Assembly: GCA_015067795.1 (NCBI GenBank)
Contig: SVLU01000003.1
Span: forward strand, 1 to 64,000
DNA length: 64,000 nucleotides
From: Oscillospiraceae bacterium
Lineage (GTDB): Bacteria; Bacillota; Clostridia; Oscillospirales; Oscillospiraceae
Direction of reading: 5' to 3'
Shown here: piece after piece, positions 9,427 to 18,448 of the stretch
Layout: each line of letters starts with the position of its first letter
Position numbering within the stretch: the stretch's first letter is position 1
Position numbers and translations under genes: made by a program
Notes under the pieces: generated by a model
What the model was told of the DNA's origin: nothing
What the model saw: only the letters and a program-made list of their open reading frames with translations
Database searches by the model: none

Positions 9427-10655
9427 TACATTTCAAAAAGCTTACCCATAAGCTTAACGCCTGCGTCAACATAAGGACCCTTTTCGCCACATTCCTCACA
9501 GTAGGTATTGCCTGTGTTTCTGTCCTCACGGCTGTCGTAGATAAGATACGGAACAGGAGTGCCGTCGTGACCTCTTGTGGAGGTGAGGGTCTTATGGTCA
9601 GAGAGGATAAGCATACGGTAATCGTAACCGGCTTCCTCACACTTCTGACAAATAGGAGCGATAATAAGACTGTCAAGATTTTCAATAGCCTGAAGCTTAC
9701 CGGGAGTATCACCGTTGTGGGTACATTCATCGGGAGCTTCAACATGAACAGCAACGAAGTCATCCTTCTTGAGAGCTTCCATAGCCGCCTCAACCTTGCC
9801 TTCGTAATTTGTTTCAAGCTCGCCTGTTGCACCGTCAACGAAAATACGTTCAAGACCTGTAAGTGCCGCAATACCGTGGCAAAGAGGTACAGCAGAAACT
9901 ACGCCGCCCTTGCGACCGTAATTCTCAACGAAGTTAGGAAGCTGAACTGCAGTACCCTCAGCCCAGAACCAGATGCCGTTTGCAGGAAGCTTGCCGGCAG
10001 CACGACGCTTTTCATTAAGGGTATGCTTGTCAAGCACCTTGTGAGCAAGCTCCATAAGGTTCTTGAGAACTTCCGCATTTGCACAGCCGGATGGCATAAG
10101 ACCGCCAATCTGTTCGCCAAGATGGTCATGAGGTGGGATAAGGGAAATGCCCTTGATATCAGCACCGCTCTGAACCATGATATGTCTGAAGGAAGGTGCC
10201 TTGTGGATGGTAACGCCTGCCTTGTCTGCAGCAGCCTTGAATTCCGGATCTTCCATAAGCGCTGTGATGATAGCAATGGATTCTTCACCCTCAATGGAAC
10301 CTGCAGAATGGGAAAGAATTCTCTTTTCACCCATAGGCTTGTCACAGTCCTCGTAAGCTACCATGTTGCATCTGTAAGCGGCATCGCCCGGTACAAGGTG
10401 AATACCTGTTGCAGCAGCTTCAAGAGGAGCTCTGCCTGTATAGCACCATGTTGGGTCACAGCCAAAAATGGACAGAATTGCGGTGTCACTGCCTGCCGGA
10501 AGTCCTTCAGGAACATTCAGAACATGGCCAAACTCACCCTTGGAGGCAAGCTCATCCATCTTTGGGATATTTGCATACTGTAACGGAGTCTTATTGCCGA
10601 GAGCAGGTACGGGATTATCAGCCATACCGTCGCCAATAATTAAAATATACTTCAT
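9426..10655 (-). CDS. apgM: 2,3-bisphosphoglycerate-independent phosphoglycerate mutase (archaeal type)
   Basis: Interconverts 3- and 2-phosphoglycerate in glycolysis without bisphosphoglycerate. This is the ~400-aa ApgM form of the alkaline-phosphatase superfamily, not the ~510-aa GpmI. Visible are the metal-binding 'IIGDGMAD' at residues 6-13, the phospho-acceptor Ser56 in 'LPAGSDTAILS', and the C-terminal 'SDHKTL' and 'GHDGTPVPYLIYD' metal/substrate blocks. It lies between the aminotransferase (18-nt gap) and ispE (1-nt overlap). Confidence 0.93.
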   Translation of the reverse strand: MKYILIIGDGMADNPVPALGNKTPLQYANIPKMDELASKGEFGHVLNVPEGLPAGSDTAILSIFGCDPTWCYTGRAPLEAAATGIHLVPGDAAYRCNMVAYEDCDKPMGEKRILSHSAGSIEGEESIAIITALMEDPEFKAAADKAGVTIHKAPSFRHIMVQSGADIKGISLIPPHDHLGEQIGGLMPSGCANAEVLKNLMELAHKVLDKHTLNEKRRAAGKLPANGIWFWAEGTAVQLPNFVENYGRKGGVVSAVPLCHGIAALTGLERIFVDGATGELETNYEGKVEAAMEALKKDDFVAVHVEAPDECTHNGDTPGKLQAIENLDSLIIAPICQKCEEAGYDYRMLILSDHKTLTSTRGHDGTPVPYLIYDSREDRNTGNTYCEECGEKGPYVDAGVKLMGKLFEM

Positions 10656-10673
10656 TTATGTACACCCTCTTTT

Positions 10674-11840
10674 CTATAAAGTTTCAAGGAATAATCTCAT
10701 ACGTCTGAGAGCCTCTTTGATCTGTTCAAGAGAAGTTGCATAGCACATACGAACAAAGCCTTCACCGCAGTCACCGAAAGCATTACCCGGGATAACCGCA
10801 ACACTCTGAGCCATAAGGAGTCTTTCGCAGAATTCCTCAGAGGTAAGGCCGGTACTCTTGATACATGGGAAAACATAGAAAGCACCCTTTGCCTCAAAAG
10901 CATCGAGACCCATCTTTCTAAGCTCATCCAGCAGGTATCTGCGGCGGTAGTTATACTCGTTTCTCATCATCTCAACATCCTTGTCACCCTCACGCATAGC
11001 TTCGATAGCAGCGTACTGGCTGGTGGTAGGAGCGGACATGATAAGATACTGATGAATTTTCACCATCTGTTTTACGATCTCCTTTGGAGCGCAGACATAG
11101 CCCATTCTCCAGCCGGTCATGGCATGACTCTTGGAGAAGCCGTTAATAAGGATGGTGCGTTCATACATATCAGGGATATTGGCAATGGAAACGTGCTTTT
11201 CGCCGTAGGAAAGCTCAGCATAAATTTCATCGGAAAGAACCATGATGTTTGTATCGCGGAGAACCTCCGCAATAGCTTCAAGGTCTTTCTGTTCCATAAT
11301 TGCACCTGTGGGGTTATTTGGGAACGGCAATACAACGAGCTTTGTCTTTGGAGTGATGGCGGCTTTAAGTTCATCGGCAGTAAGGCGGAATTCGTTTTCA
11401 GCCTTAGTCTCAACGTAAACAGGAACACCGCCGGCAAGAGTTACCAGAGGACCGTAGCATACGAAGGAAGGAATTGGAATAATAACCTCTTCCCCGGGGT
11501 TAACAACGGCTCTGATACCGATATCAATAGCTTCACTGCCGCCTACTGTAACAATGATCTGTCTTTTGGGGTCATAATACAGGTTAAATCTTCTATAAAG
11601 ATAATTGGAAATCTCACGACGAAGCTCCATAAGACCTGCATTGGATGTATATTTTGTAAAACCCTTTTCAAGAGAATAAACACCGGCATCTCTGATGTGC
11701 CAGGGTGTAACGAAGTCAGGTTCACCGACACCAAGGCTGATTGCATCCGGTTTGTCCTCAAGGAGATCAAAAAATCGTCTTATACCGGAAGGAGCGATAT
11801 TTTTAACTTTATCAGATAAAATAGAATTATAATCCATCAT
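10674..11840 (-). CDS. PLP-dependent aminotransferase, class I (AspC/aromatic type)
   Basis: Fold-type I aminotransferase, 388 aa. PLP-binding residues are visible: Asp204 and Tyr207 in 'LSDEIYAEL', Schiff-base Lys237 in 'GFSKSHAMTGWRMGY', and the C-terminal carboxylate-binding Arg in 'GEGFVRMCYA'. The exact amino acid substrate cannot be read from sequence. It starts inside the stop of the upstream Lrp-type regulator (ATGA), so the two are translationally coupled and Lrp probably controls it in response to an amino acid. A related aminotransferase is cut by the window edge at 63768. Confidence 0.88.
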   Translation of the reverse strand: MMDYNSILSDKVKNIAPSGIRRFFDLLEDKPDAISLGVGEPDFVTPWHIRDAGVYSLEKGFTKYTSNAGLMELRREISNYLYRRFNLYYDPKRQIIVTVGGSEAIDIGIRAVVNPGEEVIIPIPSFVCYGPLVTLAGGVPVYVETKAENEFRLTADELKAAITPKTKLVVLPFPNNPTGAIMEQKDLEAIAEVLRDTNIMVLSDEIYAELSYGEKHVSIANIPDMYERTILINGFSKSHAMTGWRMGYVCAPKEIVKQMVKIHQYLIMSAPTTSQYAAIEAMREGDKDVEMMRNEYNYRRRYLLDELRKMGLDAFEAKGAFYVFPCIKSTGLTSEEFCERLLMAQSVAVIPGNAFGDCGEGFVRMCYATSLEQIKEALRRMRLFLETL

Positions 11841-12316
11841 ATATAAAGCGGCCTTTCTTCTTGTTCTACAACAGGACTGAATATTCTGTTCTTGTCCTTA
11901 TATTTCTTCATAATGAAGTGGGTGGCTGTGGATGTGACACCCTCGATAGGTGCAAGCTTCGCGTAAACAAATCTGGAAATCTCCTTAAGAGACTTCTCTG
12001 TAAGTATAACTGCAAGGTCATAGGAACCGCTCATAAGGTAAACACACTCGACCTCATCAAACTGATAAATACGTTCAGCAATTCTGTCGTAGCCATCGTT
12101 ACGCTGTGGAGCGATCTTAACCTGAATAAGTGCAGTTACCTGATCTTCTGTGGTGCGTTCCCAGTCGATAACCGCTCCGTAGCCAAGGATAATATTATCA
12201 TTTTCACAGGCAGCTATGTCCTCTCTCACCGCTTCTTCACGCTTGCCAAGCATTGTGGCCAGTTCCGCCGGAGTGTATCTCGCGTCCTTCTCCAACAGTC
12301 TAAGCATTTCCGTCAT
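11837..12316 (-). CDS. Lrp/AsnC family transcriptional regulator
   Basis: Feast/famine regulator: N-terminal winged helix (about residues 1-55, 'MLRLLEKDARYTPAELATML') and a C-terminal RAM ligand-binding domain ('VYLMSGSYDLAVILTEKS'). The longest frame begins with TTG at 12337, but an AGGAGG lies inside that extension, 7 nt before ATG 12316, which I take as the start (159 aa). First gene of the four-gene operon; its stop overlaps the aminotransferase start. An amino acid effector and autoregulation are expected from the family, not shown here. Confidence 0.9.
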   Translation of the reverse strand: MTEMLRLLEKDARYTPAELATMLGKREEAVREDIAACENDNIILGYGAVIDWERTTEDQVTALIQVKIAPQRNDGYDRIAERIYQFDEVECVYLMSGSYDLAVILTEKSLKEISRFVYAKLAPIEGVTSTATHFIMKKYKDKNRIFSPVVEQEERPLYI

Positions 12317-12585
12317 AGCTATTCCTCCTATTCGCAAATTAAAAGTTGTATTCTTTTACATAAAAAATGCAAAAGCAGAAAATATATAAATTTTCTTATT
12401 ATACATTATACTACAAAGTTTTGAATTTTGAAATATGCAATTTAATTTTTTTGCAATTCTAATGGGTATTTTCATTTCAGGAATAATCCACGGTCATCGG
12501 GGCAATATAAAGCCGTGAAGTCACGACATAAGAACGTAATCAAGTATTAGCCGCCAATCACAGGGCGGCAGAATGGAGATTATTT

Positions 12586-12798
12586 ATGATCATGGATAGA
12601 ATTGCATTAGTTCTCGCCATCATCGGCGGCATCAACTGGGGTCTTATTGGTATTTTCAGATTTGACCTGGTTGCATTCCTCTTCGGCGGTCAGACAGCAG
12701 GCGTAAGCCGCGTTATCTACACACTTGTAGGTCTTGCCGCTATCTGGTGCATTTCCCTGCTGTTCCGCCAGCATGACCACGTGAACAGCGACGTATAA
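12586..12798 (+). CDS. DUF378 small membrane protein
   Basis: 70-aa protein with two transmembrane segments (about residues 4-22 and 43-60) and the DUF378 signature 'GGINWGLIGIFRFDLVAFL'. The function of the family is unknown. A GGAG 7 nt before the ATG supports the start. It is monocistronic, ends at a strong hairpin, and has about 250 nt of AT-rich leader upstream containing a small hairpin (GCCGCC/GGGCGGC). Confidence 0.85.
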   Translation: MIMDRIALVLAIIGGINWGLIGIFRFDLVAFLFGGQTAGVSRVIYTLVGLAAIWCISLLFRQHDHVNSDV

Positions 12799-12827
12799 GA
12801 ACTATCTCTTGAGATAGTTCTTCGATA
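12798..12827 (+). terminator. Hairpin terminator after DUF378 gene
   Basis: AAGAACTATCTC pairs with GAGATAGTTCTT right behind the stop codon. It ends in TTCG rather than a long T run, so termination strength is uncertain. Confidence 0.55.
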
Positions 12828-13000
12828 TTGCTCTCTGCGAGAGCATCGATATATGCTTTGCATTCGATATATCCTGCGGATTCGATATGTGCTGCGGCAC
12901 GAAAAGCAGCAATATCATATCGAAATCGAATAAAATGAGGTTATATCGAATTTGACGCAAGTCAAATATATCGAATGGACAAAGTCCATATATCGACAAA
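12828..13000. repeat. Nested ATATCGA/mini-palindrome array
   Basis: A run of short perfect palindromes (TGCTCTC..GAGAGCA, ATGC..GCAT, ATCC..GGAT, GTGC..GCAC, TTTGAC..GTCAAA, TGGAC..GTCCA) separated by copies of one heptamer. The heptamer is TCGATAT in the left half and its complement ATATCGA in the right half, so outer copies can pair across the array with the mini-hairpins as side branches. There is no coding capacity. Confidence 0.7.
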
Positions 13001-13013
13001 AATTAATTCTCTG

Positions 13014-13039
13014 TGGCAGGGATAAAAACCTGCCCTACA
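13014..13039. repeat. Family C (REP-like) palindrome
   Basis: GGCAGG-loop-CCTGCC followed by CTACA. It shares the TGTAGGG(G) head plus GC palindrome layout with the copies at 46462, 46638, 62443 and 63687-63762. It lies just beyond the recG stop and could also serve as its terminator. Confidence 0.5.
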
Positions 13040-13057
13040 TATTTTCCAAAACCAATA

Positions 13058-15115
13058 TCAACTGAATGTATCAGCACTCTTTGCCAGTACCCTCTCTATC
13101 TCCTCATAAAGCTTCTGATTTTCCGGCTTATCCAGCTTCGGGTCATCAGCCAAAGTGTCAAGAGCTGCCTGCTGTGCCAATTTAACAAGGTCAATATCCC
13201 TTGTGTATTCACTTATTTTCGTCTCAGGCAGACCATGCTGTCTTGAACCAAAGAAATCACCCGGTCCTCTGAGCTGAAGATCCTCTTCGGCAATCTCAAA
13301 ACCGTCGTTTGTGGAACAGAGAATTTTCAATCTCTGAGCAGAAATATCTCCGCCTGCACCCTTAAAGAGAATACAGTAGGATTTGTCCTTTCCTCTGCCA
13401 ACGCGTCCGCGAAGCTGATGAAGCTGACTCAAACCAAAGCGGTCGGCATTTTCAACTATCATAAGAACAGCATTTGGCACGTCAACACCGACTTCAATTA
13501 CCGTTGTGGATACAAGTATCTTGGTTTCCCCTGCTCCAAACGCAGACATAACACGTTCCTTATCCTTCGGCTTCATCTTGCCGTGAACAATGCCCACGGA
13601 AATATCAGGAAAAATCTCCTCTTTAAGCTGTTTTCCGTATTCTTCAACGGATTTAAGCTCAGGAGGCAGATCTTCGCCTTCCTCAACCATCGGACAAACT
13701 ATGTATACCTGATTGCCTGCACCCACAATCTTACGCACGAAATTATATACACGTGTCCTGTAATTCTCACCAACAGCAAAGGTATCCACCTTCTGTCTGC
13801 CTGCCGGTAATTCATCAATTACCGAAACATCAAGCTCTCCATAAATGATAAGTGCAAGAGTTCTTGGAATAGGTGTGGCTGACATAACAAGCACATGAGG
13901 GCTTTCGCCTTTAGCAGACAAAGCCGCTCTCTGCTGAACACCGAAACGGTGCTGTTCATCGGTAATTACAAGTGCAAGCGTCTTGTATTCTACGCTTTCG
14001 GAAATGAGAGCATGAGTACCGACAATGACATCAATCTCACCTGTTTTGATTGCTTCAAGGGTCTCACGACGTTTTTTAGCTGTCATAGCACCTGTGAGAA
14101 TACCCACACGAATTCCCAATCCACCCAAAAGTGTGGAAAATGTCTGATAATGCTGATTTGCAAGAATTTCAGTTGGAGCCATAACAGCCGCCTGATAACC
14201 CGATTTAACTACCAGCCAGCAGCAGGCGGCACTGACAACTGTTTTGCCGCTGCCAACGTCACCCTGAACAAGACGGCTCATGGGTCGTCCGCTTGTCATA
14301 TCGCTGACAGCTTCATTTATTGCACGCTTCTGGGCTCCTGTAAGCTCAAAGGGCATTGCCCTGTAATATTCATTCAAATCCGCAGGCTTTGGTACTCTCG
14401 CGGCTTTTGTTATTCTTGTTCCACGCATGAGCTTCATGGCGCAGGCGATAACAAAAAGCTCTTCAAAAATCAGTCTCCGTCTTGCAGTGTCAAGACTTTC
14501 GTAATCCTTTGGAAAGTGGATATTCTCGTAAGCGTAGCCTGCACTGCATAATTGATACTTTTTTCGTATTCCGGATGGCAATGGGTCGGGAAGCTCATCT
14601 CCGCACCGCTCAAGAACACTAAAAACGAGCTTTTCTATATAACGGCTGTTAATACCGGCAGTCATGCGGTAAATTGGGACAAGCTTACCTGTCGCCCCTC
14701 CCTCTGAAGCTTCTCTTTCCATAATGGGATTTATCATCTCAGGTCTGCGTTCATTGCCGCCTATCTTACCGTAAAGCACAAGGTCATCACCACGATGTAT
14801 CTCGTTTCTGAGATAGCCTCTGTTGAAGAAGGTGACATTCATTATATCCGCACCGTCAGTTACCCTGAATTTGAGAAGCTCCATGCCCTTGCGTACATAG
14901 CTGTAAACAGGCTCACTTGCAACAGTAACTCTGACGCACACAGACTCGCCCAAGGTAACTTCACCGATGGCTTTAAAGACAGTCCTGTCCTCATAAGCTC
15001 GTGGAAAGTGCATAAGCACATCACGGAAGCTGAATATCTTCAGCTTGCCCAAAAGCTTTGCTCTCTTTTCTCCCACACCCGATAAATATCTGACTTCCTT
15101 ATCAAGCTCTGCCAT
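13058..15115 (-). CDS. recG: ATP-dependent DNA helicase RecG
   Basis: Branch-migrating SF2 helicase that regresses stalled replication forks and processes Holliday junctions and R-loops. The N-terminal wedge/OB region starts 'YLSGVGEKRAKLLGKL'. Helicase motifs follow: Walker A 'GDVGSGKTVV', motif II 'ITDEQHRFGVQQR' (DEQH), motif III 'MSATPIPRTLAL', and motif VI 'LHQLRGRVGRG'. 685 aa is typical. An AAGGTGGTG-type RBS precedes the ATG. It is transcribed alone, with the FAD-Rieske gene 47 nt upstream on the same strand. Confidence 0.96.
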   Translation of the reverse strand: MAELDKEVRYLSGVGEKRAKLLGKLKIFSFRDVLMHFPRAYEDRTVFKAIGEVTLGESVCVRVTVASEPVYSYVRKGMELLKFRVTDGADIMNVTFFNRGYLRNEIHRGDDLVLYGKIGGNERRPEMINPIMEREASEGGATGKLVPIYRMTAGINSRYIEKLVFSVLERCGDELPDPLPSGIRKKYQLCSAGYAYENIHFPKDYESLDTARRRLIFEELFVIACAMKLMRGTRITKAARVPKPADLNEYYRAMPFELTGAQKRAINEAVSDMTSGRPMSRLVQGDVGSGKTVVSAACCWLVVKSGYQAAVMAPTEILANQHYQTFSTLLGGLGIRVGILTGAMTAKKRRETLEAIKTGEIDVIVGTHALISESVEYKTLALVITDEQHRFGVQQRAALSAKGESPHVLVMSATPIPRTLALIIYGELDVSVIDELPAGRQKVDTFAVGENYRTRVYNFVRKIVGAGNQVYIVCPMVEEGEDLPPELKSVEEYGKQLKEEIFPDISVGIVHGKMKPKDKERVMSAFGAGETKILVSTTVIEVGVDVPNAVLMIVENADRFGLSQLHQLRGRVGRGKDKSYCILFKGAGGDISAQRLKILCSTNDGFEIAEEDLQLRGPGDFFGSRQHGLPETKISEYTRDIDLVKLAQQAALDTLADDPKLDKPENQKLYEEIERVLAKSADTFS

Positions 15116-15162
15116 CAGCGTTCACCACCTTAAACAAATTTATATTAGTATAGCACAGTTTT

Positions 15163-16497
15163 TCAAACTTCAAAAGGTTTTTGTGCAGGACCGTTCAGAA
15201 CATTGCCCTTATTATCGAATCTTGACCCATGACAGGCACATTCCCATGTATCATCATCACCGTTTCTGCAAAGCTTACAGCCCATGTGAGAACAAACAGG
15301 TTCACCCTTTTTGGCGGTCACACCCTTTAAAAGACACTTAGCTGATGTCATTCCATGTCGCGTCAGCTCCTTACCCATGCCTCCAAGGTCAAAACGCTGA
15401 CCGGAATACAGCTCTGCCGCAAAATGCGGTTCTCCGGTAATGTATCCTGTTATTATATCCGCTGATACCATTGAGTTGCTCATACCCCACATATTGAAGC
15501 CTGTTGCAACATAGATATTATCAGTATTTTTGGAGTATTCCCCCACAAAGGGTATTATATCCGGGGTAATGCAGTCTTGATTTGACCACTTACACACCAC
15601 TTTAGCACCATTAAACAACCTCAAAGCCTGTTTTTCAAGATCCTCATAGTAGCCACCCTTGGGGTTTTCGCCGGTCCTGTGGTCACCCGCTCCCACCAAA
15701 AGCAGGTCATTATAATTGCGAAGTGACAAGCCCGCAGGGTCTGCATCCCTATACATACTCTCTAATTTCGGTGCATTTTCAAGTGCAATGACATAGGATC
15801 TCTCCTGATGCACTTTAGCAAAATACCATCCGGGAGTGTTGATAAATGGATAATGGGTCGTAACCACAATATGCTTTGCAGACACCTTCCCCTTTTCTGT
15901 AATACACATACCGTCCTTTATCTCATCAACTCTGGTGTGTTCAAAAACTCTAAGCCCAGGAAGTATGCAGCATACAAATTTAAATGGATCAAACATCGCC
16001 TGTTCATAAAACCTGAGCGCAGATGCAACAGGCAGGGGTAAGTCAGTATTTTTGATAATTTCACATTCAATACCGGCTTTTCGGGCTGATGAAGCTTCAT
16101 TTATAAGCTCTTCCGAGCCTTTCAGGCTGAATACAGTATGGGGAATTCTCACCCAGTCACAGTCAATTCCTTTTTCGTTTATAATTCTATCATACTCAAT
16201 AATCGCATTCTGATTTGCGGCGGCATATACCCTTGCGGCTTCCTCGCCATAGGTGTTTTCAATTTTGCTGTAAATTACCCCATGCTGAGAAGTGACCTTT
16301 GCGGTAGTCATACTTGTAGCCCCGGAGCATACCGTTTCAGCCTCCAACACACATACCTCATAGCCTCTTTTTGTCAGCTTATACGCAGTTAATAGTCCTG
16401 CTATGCCGCCGCCAACAACGCAGACATCGACACTTATATCTCCTGAAAGCTGTGGAAAAGAGGGTAGTTCCTTTGATTTTGTCCAAACAGAATTCAT
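15163..16497 (-). CDS. FAD-dependent oxidoreductase with C-terminal Rieske domain
   Basis: Two-part flavoprotein of 444 aa. Residues ~25-55 form the Rossmann FAD-binding motif ('VCVVGGGIAGLLTAYKL', acidic end 'VLEAE') of the DAO/glycine-oxidase type. The last ~60 residues are a Rieske [2Fe-2S] domain with ligand pairs CxH ('VCSHMGC') and CxxH ('CACHGSRFD'). Electrons presumably pass between FAD and the Fe-S cluster; the substrate is unknown (related proteins are called DadA- or YhfW-like). The plus-strand EamA exporter starts 160 nt away and is transcribed divergently. Confidence 0.85.
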   Translation of the reverse strand: MNSVWTKSKELPSFPQLSGDISVDVCVVGGGIAGLLTAYKLTKRGYEVCVLEAETVCSGATSMTTAKVTSQHGVIYSKIENTYGEEAARVYAAANQNAIIEYDRIINEKGIDCDWVRIPHTVFSLKGSEELINEASSARKAGIECEIIKNTDLPLPVASALRFYEQAMFDPFKFVCCILPGLRVFEHTRVDEIKDGMCITEKGKVSAKHIVVTTHYPFINTPGWYFAKVHQERSYVIALENAPKLESMYRDADPAGLSLRNYNDLLLVGAGDHRTGENPKGGYYEDLEKQALRLFNGAKVVCKWSNQDCITPDIIPFVGEYSKNTDNIYVATGFNMWGMSNSMVSADIITGYITGEPHFAAELYSGQRFDLGGMGKELTRHGMTSAKCLLKGVTAKKGEPVCSHMGCKLCRNGDDDTWECACHGSRFDNKGNVLNGPAQKPFEV

Positions 16498-16581
16498 AGC
16501 ACACCATCCTTTTTTCCTTTAGTTTACCCTGATTGTCAGCTTTTAATATTCTGAAAATCCATAATCAACATGAAAAAACCA

Positions 16582-16610
16582 TTGACAATATTTGCTTAAA
16601 ATCGTTAAAT
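16582..16610 (+). promoter_or_regulatory. Sigma-A promoter of the EamA gene
   Basis: TTGACA at 16582-16587 and TTAAAT at 16605-16610 with a 17-nt spacer, about 45 nt before the start codon. Confidence 0.6.
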
Positions 16611-16657
16611 ATATATTGTTCGATTATATGCAGCAGCATTCAGAAAAAGGTAATGAT

Positions 16658-17554
16658 ATGAAAAACAAAATCCCGGTTATATACATACTCCTTGCAGGCA
16701 TACTTTGGGGATGCTCATGTCTGTTTGTAAGCAAGCTTACGGCTTTGGGCTTTACTCCCATGCACTGCACCGCAATTCGCATCACAACAGCGGCACTTAT
16801 ACTTAACATTGCTCTTATAATCAAGGGCAAGGGCTTTAAATACTACAAAATGGATTTCATTTCATTTATTCTTGTGGTGTTTACAGGTTGGTTTTCCGTA
16901 CTTTCCATGTGCATCTTCTATTATTTGGCAATGACAGAAACCTCTGCGGCGGTAAGTGCAATTCTCCTTTACACCGCTCCTCTGTTTGTTATGATAATGT
17001 CGGTCATATTCTTTAAGGAGAAAATCACCGCAATGAAAATTGCCGCTTTTATCATTGCAATAGCAGGCTGTGCTTTGGTATCAGGGATAATCTCAGGCGT
17101 TGCGGCAAGCACAAGTGGTATAATCTTCGGTATTCTTTCCGCTGTTTCCTATTCACTTTACGGAATTCTAACTACCTTCTTCATGAAGCGCAATTCCGAA
17201 AGACTTACATTTACCGCTGTCAGCTTTGCTTTTGCAGCCATCGGCGCTTTGATGCTTACCAATGTTAAGGAAATCATCGACCTGACAGCACAGGCTGACA
17301 GTCCTCTGAAGCTTATCGCTTTATACCCTGTTTTCGGTCTTATAACCGCAGTCCTTCCCTTTGTTTTCTACACAAAGGGGCTTTCGGGGGTGCGGCCTGA
17401 TGTGGCTTCTATTTTGGCTTTTATTGAGCCTATGACAGCGGCAGTATTGGGTATTGCGGTATTAAGACAGCCCTTCGATTTTTACCAGGGTATTGGCATC
17501 GGACTTATAGTTGTTTCTATCCTTTTACTTAATACTAAGCAGAAAAACACATAA
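16658..17554 (+). CDS. EamA-family (DMT) transporter
   Basis: Integral membrane protein with ten predicted hydrophobic segments in two EamA repeats (first 'ILLAGILWGCSCLFVSKL', second beginning near 'ASTSGIIFGILSAVSYSLYG'). Drug/metabolite transporter superfamily; members export amino acids, metabolites or drugs, and the substrate is not deducible. A longer frame from 16592 exists, but AAGG 7 nt before ATG 16658 and the position of the first membrane helix favour this start (298 aa). It is monocistronic, with its own promoter and a terminator shared with folD. Confidence 0.88.
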   Translation: MKNKIPVIYILLAGILWGCSCLFVSKLTALGFTPMHCTAIRITTAALILNIALIIKGKGFKYYKMDFISFILVVFTGWFSVLSMCIFYYLAMTETSAAVSAILLYTAPLFVMIMSVIFFKEKITAMKIAAFIIAIAGCALVSGIISGVAASTSGIIFGILSAVSYSLYGILTTFFMKRNSERLTFTAVSFAFAAIGALMLTNVKEIIDLTAQADSPLKLIALYPVFGLITAVLPFVFYTKGLSGVRPDVASILAFIEPMTAAVLGIAVLRQPFDFYQGIGIGLIVVSILLLNTKQKNT

Positions 17555-17556
17555 AA

Positions 17557-17588
17557 ATATGGGGTACGGTTTTTTCCGTACCCCATTC
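17557..17588. terminator. Bidirectional terminator between EamA gene and folD
   Basis: 11-bp perfect stem ATGGGGTACGG / CCGTACCCCAT (17559-17569 with 17576-17586) with a T6 loop, placed between two converging genes. Confidence 0.8.
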
Positions 17589-17596
17589 CTATATAT

Positions 17597-18445
17597 TTAT
17601 AATCTTTTTTCTGCCGCATCCACAACGTGGTTCATAAGAACAGCAGTTGTTACTGCACCAACACCGCCCAAAGCAGGTGTGATAGCGGAGACGATTTTTT
17701 CAACTTCCGCAAAATTAACATCACCGCACATTTTGCCGTCAGGCCCTACGTTCATGCCAACATCAACAACCGTCTGACCTTCGGAAAAATAATCACCGTC
17801 AAGCATCATGGCTCTGCCAATTGCCGCAATGACGATATCAGCATTTTTAACTGTCTCTTTCAGGTTTTCAGTTCTCGAATGGCAGATGGTGACAGTTGCG
17901 TTCTTGCCAAGAAGCATCATGGAAACAGGTTTACCGATAACAAGGCTTCTGCCGATAACAACAGCCTTTTTACCTGAGAGTGGAACATTATAATAGTCCA
18001 AAATCTCCATACAGGACTGAGCTGTACACGGAGGATAGCCATCACCGTTTCCGGAGAAAACACCGGCAAGAGAGCCTGCGGTTATACCGTCAACATCCTT
18101 TCGCGGATCGAGTGCCTCTCTGACCTTGTTGCCGTCTATGTGCTTTGGAAGAGGCATAAGGATGAGAACACCGTGAATGGTATCATCATTGTTTATCTCA
18201 TTAATCTTGGCAAGAAGCTCTTCCTCGGATGCGGTATTCGGTAAAGTCACACGAACAGCCTTAACACCAACCATAGAACTGCGTTTTACTGCAGAGTTTT
18301 CATAGAAAATATCATCAGGCTTCTCTCCCATGCGAACTATGGCAAGGCATGGTTCAACACCCGTTTCTCTCAGTTTATTCGCTTTATTAAGCGTTTCGGC
18401 GTTGAGCTTTTCCGCCGCCGGTATACCTTTTAATACTTCAGCCAT
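17597..18445 (-). CDS. folD: Methylenetetrahydrofolate dehydrogenase (FolD family, cyclohydrolase residues replaced)
   Basis: FolD oxidises 5,10-methylene-THF to methenyl-THF (NADP) and normally also hydrolyses it to 10-formyl-THF. The fold is clear: 'PPCTAQSCMEIL', the NADP loop 'GKKAVVIGRSLVIGKPVSMMLL', 'DVDG' (117-120) and C-terminal 'PALGGVGAVTTAVLMNH'. However, the catalytic Tyr-x-x-x-Lys reads Tyr48-Glu-Asn-Ser-Ala52, so the Lys of the cyclohydrolase reaction (Lys54 in E. coli, Lys56 in human) is Ala. The Gln of the QLPLP motif is Leu96 ('LILMPLPKHID'). In bifunctional FolD both residues matter for cyclohydrolysis; a dehydrogenase-only enzyme is inferred. The adjacent fchA, 3 nt upstream, would supply the missing step. 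Confidence 0.9.
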   Translation of the reverse strand: MAEVLKGIPAAEKLNAETLNKANKLRETGVEPCLAIVRMGEKPDDIFYENSAVKRSSMVGVKAVRVTLPNTASEEELLAKINEINNDDTIHGVLILMPLPKHIDGNKVREALDPRKDVDGITAGSLAGVFSGNGDGYPPCTAQSCMEILDYYNVPLSGKKAVVIGRSLVIGKPVSMMLLGKNATVTICHSRTENLKETVKNADIVIAAIGRAMMLDGDYFSEGQTVVDVGMNVGPDGKMCGDVNFAEVEKIVSAITPALGGVGAVTTAVLMNHVVDAAEKRL

Positions 18446-18448
18446 ACA

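Noticed and set aside
9567..10583. 338-codon plus-strand frame opposite apgM
   Set aside because: Antisense shadow of a well-supported gene; no start signal or recognisable domain.
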